Source: Pseudomonadota bacterium
Lineage (GTDB): Bacteria > Pseudomonadota > Alphaproteobacteria > UBA8366 > JADFVY01
Direction of reading: 5' to 3'
Assembly: GCA_030671915.1 (NCBI GenBank)
Contig: DAOVHN010000053.1
Location: forward strand, 1-9,293
Length of the DNA stretch: 9,293 nt
Part shown: piece by piece, positions 1 through 6,520 of the stretch
How the letters are laid out: every line of letters starts with the position of its first letter
How positions within the stretch are numbered: the stretch's first letter is position 1
The notes under the pieces: generated by a model
What the model was told of the DNA's origin: nothing
The model's input: only the letters and a program-made list of their open reading frames with translations
Database searches by the model: none
Made by a program: the position numbers and the translations under genes

Positions 1-51
1 CCGCATGTTACCGGCGCGCCGATGGGCGGGCAAGGCGGGGCGGCCGGGACA

Positions 52-82
52 TACCCATGCAACAATTACTTTTGCATGGGTA
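52..82. repeat. Perfect 11-bp inverted repeat with a 9-base spacer
   Basis: The arm TACCCATGCAA (52-62) is the exact reverse complement of TTGCATGGGTA (72-82), separated by nine bases. The repeat lies about 60 bases past the stop codon of the leftward HxlR-type gene. Neither strand has a T-run directly after the stem, so a classic intrinsic terminator is not supported. Such arms could bind a dimeric regulator acting on a gene left of the window, or form a weak transcript-end hairpin. I see no convincing gene in bases 1-143 around it. The repeat is seen directly; any function is a guess. Confidence 0.6.
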
Positions 83-143
83 ATATGGCGAAGCGCTCCC
101 ACGGCACGAACGTTCTGGCCTCCTATTCGGAATTGCCGCGCCG

Positions 144-839
144 TCAGGACGCCAGCTTTTCTTCTTTTGCGAAGGGGCTGAGCCCCAGCCATTGTTGCAT
201 GGAGCGGCACAGATCGCCCGGTCCGATCAATTCCAGGCGTTCGTCCCGGATTTCCTTGCTCACCGTCGTGACCCCCATCCAGATGGCGGTCATCGTGCGC
301 AGGTCGGTGTGGACGTAGAGATCGACTTCGAACCCCGGGTCGATGGAGCACATATCCGCCTGCCCGTTTTCGATGACGAGCCAGTAATAGCGTTTCGCCG
401 GTGGCAGGTCGGAATACTGGAACTGGACCGTACATTTGTCTTTCGACAGCTGCGCGGGGTCGACGAATCTGCGCATATCCCACATCAGGAGGTCCGGGTC
501 GAGATTGTCCAGCGCGACGCGCGTTTCGACCCAGCGCTGCCCCCAAATGCCGATGCCCATAACGATCTGCTTCAGATCCTCGCCCGACCGGGTCAGATGA
601 TACTCGGCTGCGCCGCTGCCTTTTCGCGATACGCGCTCGATGACCCCCGCGCTCTCAAGCTCTTTCAAACGCTTGGCGAGCAGGGTGGGCGACATGCGTG
701 GAACGCCCTTCCGCAATTCGTTAAATCGTGTGCTTCCCGCGCAGAACTCCCGCAGAATCAGCATCGTCCATCGGGTGCACAGAACCTCGGACGCCATCGC
801 CACCGGACAGAACTGCCCGTACCCGCCTTTTTGTCGCAT
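144..839 (-). CDS. HxlR-family winged-helix transcriptional regulator with an SCP2-like C-terminal domain
   Basis: Probable DNA-binding regulator of 231 residues. Residues about 8-105 match the HxlR (MarR-related) winged helix: a conserved N-terminal FCPVA with Cys11, then RWTMLILREF, the RFNELRKGVPRMSPTLLAKRL recognition helix region, and a wing near 68-83. Cys11 is the position used for thiol redox sensing in some HxlR members such as YodB and HypR; Cys21 and Cys33 are further cysteines. The family is usually 100-150 residues, so about 110 extra residues follow. Their end (VDLYVHTDLRTMTAIWMG and later IGPGDLCRSMQQWLGLSP) resembles an SCP2 sterol-carrier fold, which might bind a hydrophobic ligand; that is my inference. 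The ATG at 839 was chosen because AAGGGGG (851-845) lies five bases upstream. The frame stays open further upstream to 1118, but that extension crosses the promoter and has no family similarity. The gene is divergent from the FAD oxidase at 1049, a common arrangement for a local regulator and its target. Confidence 0.88.
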   Translation of the reverse strand: MRQKGGYGQFCPVAMASEVLCTRWTMLILREFCAGSTRFNELRKGVPRMSPTLLAKRLKELESAGVIERVSRKGSGAAEYHLTRSGEDLKQIVMGIGIWGQRWVETRVALDNLDPDLLMWDMRRFVDPAQLSKDKCTVQFQYSDLPPAKRYYWLVIENGQADMCSIDPGFEVDLYVHTDLRTMTAIWMGVTTVSKEIRDERLELIGPGDLCRSMQQWLGLSPFAKEEKLAS

Positions 840-864
840 CGTTACCCCCTTATTTGTTTGCCGG

Positions 865-893
865 ATAACATAACAAAACTGCGGATTTTTCAA
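865..893 (-). promoter_or_regulatory. Sigma-70-like promoter of the HxlR-type regulator
   Basis: On the minus strand TTGAAA (893-888) and TGTTAT (870-865) are separated by exactly 17 bases, close to the TTGACA/TATAAT consensus. The expected transcript would start near 858 and leave a short leader before the AAGGGGG ribosome-binding site and the ATG at 839. The region is clearly more AT-rich than its surroundings. This is a sequence-based prediction only. Confidence 0.6.
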
Positions 894-896
894 TAG

Positions 897-909
897 TACA
901 GTTACTGTA
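897..909. promoter_or_regulatory. 13-base palindrome, candidate HxlR-type operator
   Basis: TACAGTTACTGTA is a perfect 6-1-6 inverted repeat in the gap between the divergent regulator and oxidase genes. It begins four bases upstream of the regulator's -35 hexamer, where a bound dimer could hinder or modulate RNA polymerase. Operators of HxlR-family proteins such as YodB are short dyads of TAC...GTA character, so the pattern fits in kind. Assigning it to the neighbouring regulator is inference from position. Confidence 0.5.
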
Positions 910-1038
910 GTTGATGGAGCGTGGTGAATGCGCTCACACTGGCCATCGTAAAAACAGGACGGGACGCGAGCCGGGGATTTGTGCTGGCCCGGCAAGCATC
1001 CGGGTCCCGAGATAAAATCACGCATCAAACACGGTGAT

Positions 1039-1043
1039 GGAGG
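1039..1043 (+). promoter_or_regulatory. Ribosome-binding site that decides the oxidase start
   Basis: GGAGG sits five bases upstream of the ATG at 1049. This favours that start over the in-frame GTG at 1034 and ATG at 1037, which have no such site before them, and over the ATG at 1058, which would be 14 bases away. Confidence 0.65.
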
Positions 1044-1048
1044 TTGAG

Positions 1049-2470
1049 ATGGTTGGAATGAATGTGAAAACGCTCGATGGAAATTCGGTGGCGATCGCCG
1101 ACGAGGATCTGGAAGCATTGTCCGGCGGGCTGCGCGGCGAGATCTGCGTGGCTGGCGATGACGGATACGACGAGGCGCGTACCATCTGGAATGCGATGGT
1201 GGACAAGCGCCCGGGGATGATCGTGCGCTGCGCAGGCGCCGCAGACGTGGCGCTTGCGGTTAAGTTTGCCGGTGAAAAGAACCTTCTCGTCGCGGTTCGC
1301 AGCGGCGGCCACAACATTGCCGGCAATGCCGTTTGTGACGACGGCCTGATGATCGACCTGTCGCGGATGACGTCGGTGCGGGTCGACCCGCGGGGCAAGA
1401 CCGCGCGCGTTGAGCCGGGGGCTACTTTGGGCGATGTCGATAAGGAAACCCAAGCGCATGGTCTTGCCGTTCCCGTCGGGATCAACACCACGACCGGCAT
1501 TGCCGGCCTGACGCTTGGCGGTGGGTTCGGCTGGACCACGCGCAAATTCGGCATGACGATAGACTGCCTGCTTTCCGTCGATATCGTTACCGCCGACGGT
1601 GCGATGTTGCGCGCCAGCGAGACGGAAAATCCCGACCTGTTCTGGGCGGTGCGCGGCGGCGGCGGCAATTTCGGTATCGTTACCTCGTTCGAATTCCAGG
1701 CGCATCCCCTCGGCCCGGAAGTGCTGTCCGGGCTGATCGTCCATCCGCTCGACGATGCCCCGGCGCTGCTGAAGGAATACCGCCGCATCGCGGACGCGGC
1801 GCCTGATGAACTGACCTGCTGGGTGGTCATGCGCAAGGCGCCGCCGCTGCCGTTCCTGCCAGAGGAATGGCATGGCAAGGAGGTGCTGGTTTTTGCGGTA
1901 TGCTGGTGCGGCGAGATGGCCGAGGGGGAAAAGGCGGTTGCCGAGTTGCGCGCGCTCGGGAACCCGATTGCCGACGTGGTCTCGCCCCATCCCTTTACCG
2001 GGTGGCAGGGGGCCTTCGATCCGCTGCTGACGCCGGGTGCCCGTAATTATTGGAAGAGCCACGATTTCACCGAACTGTCGGATGGTGCGATCGCCGATAT
2101 TCTTGACGGGGTGTGGAGCCTGCCGTCGCCGGAATGCGAGGTCTTCATCGCCCATGTCGGTGGACAGATGAGCCGGATTCCCGCGGATGCAACCGCCTAT
2201 CCGGTCCGTTCGTCTCATTTCATCATGAATGTGCATACCCGCTGGCGCGAGGCGTCGGAGGATGCTGCCTGCATTAAGTGGACGCGCGATCTGTTCGATG
2301 CGACCGCGCAACACGCGACCGGCAGCGTCTATATCAATTTCATGCCGGACGATGACGGAGGCCGCGTGGCCGAGGCCTATGGCGCCAACCATGCCCGCCT
2401 GACCCAGGTGAAGGCCAAATACGATCCGGGCAATCTGTTCCGCCTTAACCAGAACATTGTGCCCGCATAA
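1049..2470 (+). CDS. FAD-binding oxidoreductase, berberine-bridge-enzyme (BBE) family
   Basis: Probable flavin-dependent oxidase of 473 residues. Residues about 52-220 form a PCMH-type FAD-binding domain. The motif VRSGGHNIAG holds His88, the position that carries the 8-alpha-histidyl FAD bond in this family. LTLGGGFGW (154-162) and the Gly-rich RGGGGNFGIVTSFEF (202-216) complete the FAD site. The C-terminal BBE segment (428-473) has YINF, then AYGANHARL and KYDPGNLFRLNQNI, with the usual DPGNLF signature. The Cys that makes a second flavin bond in bicovalent members is absent: the matching loop reads GINTTTG (144-150), so a single covalent bond is expected. There is no signal peptide, so it is probably cytoplasmic. 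Relatives oxidise alcohols, sugars, alkaloids or antibiotic intermediates with O2; the substrate cannot be predicted here. It is divergent from the HxlR-type regulator, its likely controller. I found no strong promoter of its own in the gap. Confidence 0.9.
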   Translation: MVGMNVKTLDGNSVAIADEDLEALSGGLRGEICVAGDDGYDEARTIWNAMVDKRPGMIVRCAGAADVALAVKFAGEKNLLVAVRSGGHNIAGNAVCDDGLMIDLSRMTSVRVDPRGKTARVEPGATLGDVDKETQAHGLAVPVGINTTTGIAGLTLGGGFGWTTRKFGMTIDCLLSVDIVTADGAMLRASETENPDLFWAVRGGGGNFGIVTSFEFQAHPLGPEVLSGLIVHPLDDAPALLKEYRRIADAAPDELTCWVVMRKAPPLPFLPEEWHGKEVLVFAVCWCGEMAEGEKAVAELRALGNPIADVVSPHPFTGWQGAFDPLLTPGARNYWKSHDFTELSDGAIADILDGVWSLPSPECEVFIAHVGGQMSRIPADATAYPVRSSHFIMNVHTRWREASEDAACIKWTRDLFDATAQHATGSVYINFMPDDDGGRVAEAYGANHARLTQVKAKYDPGNLFRLNQNIVPA

Positions 2471-2498
2471 CGCGCGGGCTGCCGGAAACGTGACCTGG

Positions 2499-2533
2499 CC
2501 CGGCGGTTTTGGGTCTTTCTCAATGCCGCCGGG
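2499..2533. terminator. Stem-loop between convergent genes, possible bidirectional terminator
   Basis: CCCGGCGG (2499-2506) is exactly complementary to CCGCCGGG (2526-2533), giving an eight-pair GC-rich stem with a 19-base loop. It lies between the stop of the oxidase (2470) and the stop of the leftward D-aminoacylase (2540), where a shared transcription end is expected. There is no run of T residues after the stem on either strand and the loop is long, so this is a weak terminator candidate. Confidence 0.4.
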
Positions 2534-2539
2534 TCGTGT

Positions 2540-3994
2540 TCACGCCGCCCTTCTCAGAGCCCTTCCCGGCCTGGCCCCTGTCGTTTTGCCGCCCTCCAGC
2601 ACCGCCACGCCGTTGACCATGACCATCTCTATGCCGGCCGCCGGCTGGGCGGGGTCCTCGAAGGTGGCGCGGTCGATGATACGCGCGGGGTCGAAGAGGG
2701 TCAGGTCGGCATAGGCGCCTTCGCGGATGACGCCGCGGTTTGCCAGGCCGAACTTTTCCGCCGACAGGCCGGTCATCTTGTGCACGGCGGTCTCCAGCGG
2801 GAACAGGCCGACATCGCGGGTGTAATGGCCCAGTACCCGGGCGAAGGCGCCCCACAGGCGCGGATGCGGATGGCGGTCGTGGGGCAGCCCGTCGGAGCCG
2901 ATCATGCTGTGCGGGTACGACAAGATCCGCCGCACGTCCTCCTCGTCCATCACGAAATAGATCGCGCCGCCGGGTTTCATGCGCTGGAACGCCTCGCCCT
3001 GCTCGCAACCCCATTCAGCGGCGATTTCGTCCAGGTAACGGCCGGAGACTTCCCCGTGTGGTTCCGACCAGGCGATCATGATGCGGTCGGCCTTTTTCAT
3101 ATAATCGTCCAGCAGCACGGTGGAGCTGGCGGCGTAGGGGTATACGTCCAGCGCGACCGGCTGGTGCGCGCGGGCCTGGTCGAACATCGCCAGAGTCTCG
3201 CGGCTGCGGCCGAAATTCTCGCGCCCCGAACATTTATGATGCGACACGATCAGCGGCACGCCGGTCCGGGCCGCGGTATCGAAGGATTCGTTCAGGGAGT
3301 CGACGATATGATCGCCTTCGTCGCGCATATGGGTGGTGTATACCGCGCCGGAGCCGGCCAGCGCCTCCAGCAGCGCGGCGACTTCTTCCCTCGGCGCCTC
3401 GCGCGCCGGGCCATAGAACAGCCCGGTGCTGAGCCCCACCGCACCGGCCTCGATACATTCATGCACCAGCGCCTGCATGGCGGCGATTTCACGGTCGCTG
3501 GCGGGGCGGTCCAGGCCGTCCATGGCGGCGGCGCGCAGGGTTGTGTGGCCCACCATCGGCGCGGCGTTGACCGGCGCGCCGTCGGCCTCAAGCGCGCACA
3601 TGTAGGCGTCGAAGCTGGAAAAGCGGAATTCCTCCGCCGCGCCCAGCAGGTCCAGTGGCGGCACCGGCGGGCGTTTAAGCGTGATCGGCGCCAGGCTGAT
3701 GCCGCAATTGCCGGTCACCACCGTGGTGACGCCCTGGGTAATTTTGGGGGCCATCGCATCGCGCATCAACAGCGCGTTGTCGTCATGGGTGTGAACGTCG
3801 ATGAAGCCCGGCGCCAGCACCTGACCGGCGCAATCCACCTCGCGCGCCGCCGCCATCCCGCCCAGATCGCCAATCGCGACAATGCGGTCGCCGGTCACTG
3901 CGACGTCGCCGGCAAAGCCCGCCGCGCCCGTCCCGTCGACTATGGTGGCGTTACGGAATGCGGTATCGCAGCGTGTGTGAGATTGTTCCTGCAT
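2540..3994 (-). CDS. D-aminoacylase / N-acyl-D-amino-acid deacylase (amidohydrolase superfamily)
   Basis: Predicted zinc hydrolase of 484 residues that splits N-acyl-D-amino acids into a carboxylic acid and a free D-amino acid. Length and motifs match Alcaligenes-type D-aminoacylases. After an N-terminal beta-sandwich strand region comes APGFIDVHTHDDN with the HxH metal motif (His68, His70), then KITQGVTTVVTGNCGISLAP with Cys97, THMRDEGDHI with His222, SHHKCSG with His252, and IGSDGLPHDRHPHPRLWG with Asp368. In the characterised enzyme Cys96, His220 and His250 bind the tight zinc and Asp366 is catalytic, so the full set is conserved with a one- or two-residue offset. The C-terminal part returns to the sandwich (YADLTLFDPARI, then VMVNGVAVLEGG). 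No signal peptide is seen. The ATG at 3994 is the natural start, though only a weak AAGAG precedes it. Nothing nearby is functionally related (no racemase, D-amino-acid oxidase or transporter), so its physiological substrate is open. Some relatives are annotated as dihydroorotase-like or N-acyl-D-glutamate deacylases. Confidence 0.92.
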   Translation of the reverse strand: MQEQSHTRCDTAFRNATIVDGTGAAGFAGDVAVTGDRIVAIGDLGGMAAAREVDCAGQVLAPGFIDVHTHDDNALLMRDAMAPKITQGVTTVVTGNCGISLAPITLKRPPVPPLDLLGAAEEFRFSSFDAYMCALEADGAPVNAAPMVGHTTLRAAAMDGLDRPASDREIAAMQALVHECIEAGAVGLSTGLFYGPAREAPREEVAALLEALAGSGAVYTTHMRDEGDHIVDSLNESFDTAARTGVPLIVSHHKCSGRENFGRSRETLAMFDQARAHQPVALDVYPYAASSTVLLDDYMKKADRIMIAWSEPHGEVSGRYLDEIAAEWGCEQGEAFQRMKPGGAIYFVMDEEDVRRILSYPHSMIGSDGLPHDRHPHPRLWGAFARVLGHYTRDVGLFPLETAVHKMTGLSAEKFGLANRGVIREGAYADLTLFDPARIIDRATFEDPAQPAAGIEMVMVNGVAVLEGGKTTGARPGRALRRAA

Positions 3995-4021
3995 GGCTCT
4001 TATTCTTTCTTGGGCATCGCG

Positions 4022-4035
4022 TTGACGCAGGTCAA
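4022..4035. promoter_or_regulatory. FNR/FixK/DNR-type binding site (anaerobox)
   Basis: TTGACGCAGGTCAA is a perfect TTGAC-N4-GTCAA dyad, close to the TTGAT-N4-ATCAA consensus recognised by FNR and by FixK/DNR-type activators in low oxygen or with NO. It lies between the divergent D-aminoacylase and hemerythrin genes. Its centre (4028.5) is 41.5 bases upstream of 4070, the start site expected from TACACT at 4058-4063, which is the classic class II activator position for the rightward operon. On the leftward side the same spacing would fall inside the D-aminoacylase coding region, so activation of that gene from this site is unlikely. Confidence 0.7.
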
Positions 4036-4057
4036 TTCGTTGTAAACCTCTGTGGTC

Positions 4058-4063
4058 TACACT
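4058..4063 (+). promoter_or_regulatory. Predicted -10 element of the FNR/FixK-dependent promoter
   Basis: TACACT matches TATAAT at four of six positions and stands where a class II activator bound at 4022-4035 would place RNA polymerase. There is no good -35 hexamer 17 bases upstream, as is usual for activator-dependent promoters. The alternative hexamer CATAAT (4070-4075) is closer to consensus but has no suitable upstream partner. Confidence 0.45.
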
Positions 4064-4100
4064 TTAGGGCATAATGTAGGTGGGTGAAAAGGTTGGAACC

Positions 4101-4664
4101 GTGCCGGAAGTGCTGAACCGGCTCCACAAGGAGCATGCCGACTTGACGAGGCTGCTGGATCTTCTTGATCGGCAGCTGGCGTTGTTTACGGCCGGAAAAC
4201 CCGCTGATTACGACATGATCGGCGCCATCCTGCAATATTGCCTGGAATACCCGGACGCGGTTCACCATCCCAAGGAAGACCTGATCTACGGCGTCCTGCG
4301 AAGACGGGACCCGGTCCTCGCGGCGGAAGTCGGCGATCTGGAGGAGGAACATCGCGACCTGGCCGAATTGACCCGGACACTGGCGGAGCTGATCGAGCGC
4401 GCCCTCGCGGAAGAACCCGTGGGCCGCGATCAGGTGCGCGACCTGACCCGCGACTTCATCCGCCGCTACCGCTATCATATCGCGCGCGAGGAATTGCATG
4501 TTTTCCCGGCGGCCCGGCAGGTTCTTTCGGACCGGGACTGGGCCGAAATCGACGGCAGGCTGGGCGACAGGGACGATCCGCTGTTCGGTGAAGTCGTCGC
4601 CGATTATTTCCACGCCCTGCGCGACGATATTGACAGTCTGGCCGCGCTGGCGAAAGGAGACTAG
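4101..4664 (+). CDS. Hemerythrin HHE cation-binding domain protein
   Basis: Predicted di-iron, four-helix-bundle protein of 187 residues, probably cytoplasmic. Ligand-type residues appear in the expected order: His12 in LHKEH, His55 and Glu59 in VHHPKED, His84 in EEEHRDL, and His126 with Glu130 in YHIAREELHVFP. Bacterial relatives bind or sense O2, react with NO, or help repair iron-sulfur clusters. The GTG at 4101 is preferred because it starts the protein with PEVLNRLHKEH, the usual family beginning, and AAAAGG (4087-4092) lies eight bases upstream. An in-frame GTG at 4080 would add seven residues but sits only about 10 bases from the predicted transcript start. It is the first gene of a rightward operon behind an FNR/FixK-like box, 35 bases ahead of an Fe-S flavoprotein gene. 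This setting suggests a role in protecting or signalling for oxygen-sensitive Fe-S enzymes encoded downstream; that role is inferred. Confidence 0.87.
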   Translation: MPEVLNRLHKEHADLTRLLDLLDRQLALFTAGKPADYDMIGAILQYCLEYPDAVHHPKEDLIYGVLRRRDPVLAAEVGDLEEEHRDLAELTRTLAELIERALAEEPVGRDQVRDLTRDFIRRYRYHIAREELHVFPAARQVLSDRDWAEIDGRLGDRDDPLFGEVVADYFHALRDDIDSLAALAKGD

Positions 4665-4689
4665 TCTGGTGATCGCGAAACCGGAAGGC

Positions 4690-4694
4690 GGAGG
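4690..4694 (+). promoter_or_regulatory. Ribosome-binding site that decides the GltD-like start
   Basis: GGAGG, within GGCGGAGG, ends five bases before the GTG at 4700. The in-frame GTG at 4694 overlaps this site and so cannot use it, which supports the start at 4700. Confidence 0.6.
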
Positions 4695-4699
4695 TGCTG

Positions 4700-6517
4700 G
4701 TGTCTGAACGGCGGAAAGCGAATAAGGGCGGCGCGGCGCACGCCGCACCGGCCCCCGGCGAAGACCAGGTCTGGTATTCCGACGATCCGCGCGATATCGG
4801 CTGGGTGCGCGAGAACATCCCCTGCCAGTCCGCCTGCCCGGCCTCGACCAATATTCCCGCCTATATCCAGGCGATTATGGAACAGGATTACGGCCGGGCC
4901 TACGAAATCAATCGCGAGGCCAATGTACTGCCCGGCGTGCTGGGGCGCATCTGTTCGCGCCCCTGCGAGGATGTCTGTCGCCATGGCCAGCCGGGCAATG
5001 GCGAACCGGTCAATATCTGCCATTTGAAGCGGTCGGCCAGCGATCTGAAGCATGTCGGCCACCGCATTACCGAAAGCCTCTACACCCCGTCGGGCAAGCG
5101 GGTCGCCATCGTCGGCGCCGGGCCGGCGGGCGTGGCGGCGGCGCACGACCTGTCGCTGCTGGGCCACGACGTCACCATCTACGAGCGCGAGCGCGACGCC
5201 GGCGGGATGTTGCGCTACGGCATACCGTCATTCCGCCTGCCGCGCGATGTCCTGCATGTGGAACTGCATAACGCGCTGCGGCTGGGCGTGGAGCTGCGCA
5301 CCGGCGTGGAGATCGGGAACGGCACCGGCCAGACGCCCCTGGCGCGCCTGCGCAAGGATTACGACGCTGTCTTGCTTACCACCGGCAGCATGGCGGCGGT
5401 GACGCTGCCGTTGCAGGAAGGCGTGGGCAAGGACGCCCCGACCTCGATAGAGGGCGTCGAATACGGGCTTGATTTCCTGATGGAACTGCATCGCGGCGAC
5501 AAGAAGAAGGTCGGCAAGCGCGTCGCCGTGGTCGGCGCCGGTTTTACCGCGCTGGACTGCGCGCGCGTCGCGAAACGGCTGGGCGCGGAAGAGGTCACCA
5601 TCCATATCCGCACGGCGGAGGAATATATCCCGGTCACGAAGGACGAGATATTCGAGACCAAGCGCGAGGGCGTCCGCATCAAGGGCCTGCGCACGCCGGT
5701 GGAACTGCTGGTCGACGAGAACGGCGCGTTGCACGGCGTCGAGTTCGCGCAGAACCGGCTGGGCGGCTGGCGCGACAACGGCCGCCGCCAGGCCATCGCG
5801 ATCGAGGGTTCCGAATTCACCGAACCCTGCGACACGCTGTTGATCGCCATCGGCCAGCGCACGATCAACGACTATCTGGACGTCAAGCTGGAGCTGGATC
5901 GCTGGGGCAGCGTCAAGGCCGGCGAGGGCGGCAACACATCGGTAAAAGGCATCTTCGCCGCCGGCGATTTCGTCAGCGGCCCGACCACCATCATCGAGGC
6001 CATCGGCAACGGCCGGCATGTCGCGAACGGCATCGACACGTGGTTGGTGGGGCGTCAGCGTCGCCGCCAGGTGGTGCGCATCGAGCCCGTGGACGGGCCC
6101 CTGCGCGAGCGGTCCTTCGATTTCATCGAACAGCAACATATGCCGACCGCGCCGCTGGCCAAACGCACCGGAAAACTGACCCGCGAGGTGGAGACCGGTT
6201 ACGGCGCGGAGCTAGCGCAAACCGAGTCCAAGCGCTGCTATCTGTGCAATCTGAAATACCAGATCGACGTCGACAACTGCATCTATTGCCGCGCCTGCAT
6301 CGAAGTCGCGCCGAAGAACTGCATCAAGCTGGTCGAGGGCGTAGAAATCCGCGAGGACGGCACCTACGGCGAGTTGAAGGAAACCCGGCAATGGGACGAG
6401 GTCGGCGCGATCTGGATCGACAATAACGAATGCATCCGCTGCGGCGCCTGTTTCATGGTCTGTCCCACCAAATGCATCTCTATCACCCGCAACGAATTCG
6501 CCACTCAGGATTTGTGA
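4700..6517 (+). CDS. GltD-like FAD/NAD(P) oxidoreductase with C-terminal ferredoxin domain
   Basis: Predicted Fe-S flavoprotein of 605 residues related to the NADPH-oxidising small subunit of glutamate synthase. Residues about 35-125 form the N-terminal Fe-S domain with PCQSACP (Cys42, Cys46), ICSRPCEDVC (Cys85, 89, 93) and Cys107. FAD binds at VAIVGAGPAGVAAA (135-148) with IFAAGDFVSGPTT near 418-430; NAD(P) binds at VAVVGAGFTALD (275-286), and Arg304 after the second strand would suit NADPH. Residues about 510-595 are an extra ferredoxin-like domain absent from ordinary GltD: CYLC (513-516), CIYCRACIEVAP (527-538) and a complete CIRCGACFMVCP (578-589). In the first ferredoxin motif the fourth Cys is replaced by Ala537, although Cys541 and the CYLC pair are close. 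No glutamate synthase large subunit is present. The next gene starts three bases after its stop, so translation is probably coupled. The likely job is electron transfer between NAD(P)H and the 2-oxoacid oxidoreductase, or its ferredoxin, encoded downstream. Family assignment is firm; partner and direction are inferred. Confidence 0.88.
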   Translation: MSERRKANKGGAAHAAPAPGEDQVWYSDDPRDIGWVRENIPCQSACPASTNIPAYIQAIMEQDYGRAYEINREANVLPGVLGRICSRPCEDVCRHGQPGNGEPVNICHLKRSASDLKHVGHRITESLYTPSGKRVAIVGAGPAGVAAAHDLSLLGHDVTIYERERDAGGMLRYGIPSFRLPRDVLHVELHNALRLGVELRTGVEIGNGTGQTPLARLRKDYDAVLLTTGSMAAVTLPLQEGVGKDAPTSIEGVEYGLDFLMELHRGDKKKVGKRVAVVGAGFTALDCARVAKRLGAEEVTIHIRTAEEYIPVTKDEIFETKREGVRIKGLRTPVELLVDENGALHGVEFAQNRLGGWRDNGRRQAIAIEGSEFTEPCDTLLIAIGQRTINDYLDVKLELDRWGSVKAGEGGNTSVKGIFAAGDFVSGPTTIIEAIGNGRHVANGIDTWLVGRQRRRQVVRIEPVDGPLRERSFDFIEQQHMPTAPLAKRTGKLTREVETGYGAELAQTESKRCYLCNLKYQIDVDNCIYCRACIEVAPKNCIKLVEGVEIREDGTYGELKETRQWDEVGAIWIDNNECIRCGACFMVCPTKCISITRNEFATQDL

Positions 6518-6520
6518 GGC

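Noticed and set aside
917..935. GAGCG...CGCTC inverted repeat near the oxidase promoter region
   Set aside because: Five-base GC-rich arms nine bases apart are expected by chance at this GC content, and no outer bases extend the symmetry.
840..1118. N-terminal extension of the HxlR-type regulator by 93 residues
   Set aside because: The frame is open, but the added part has no similarity to the family, covers the promoter and palindrome, and would overlap the start of the divergent oxidase. The ATG at 839 has a strong ribosome-binding site.
1025..2392. Open frame of 455 codons on the minus strand
   Set aside because: It lies opposite the FAD oxidase, whose FAD and BBE motifs are convincing. 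The antisense product has no recognisable motif.
2780..4045. Open frame of 421 codons on the plus strand
   Set aside because: It lies opposite the D-aminoacylase, which carries all metal and catalytic residues, and it would run through the FNR-like box and promoter region.
4669..4707. Tiny 12-codon frame (GTG start) between the hemerythrin and GltD-like genes
   Set aside because: It has no ribosome-binding site of note and overlaps the next gene's start; there is nothing to show that it is translated.
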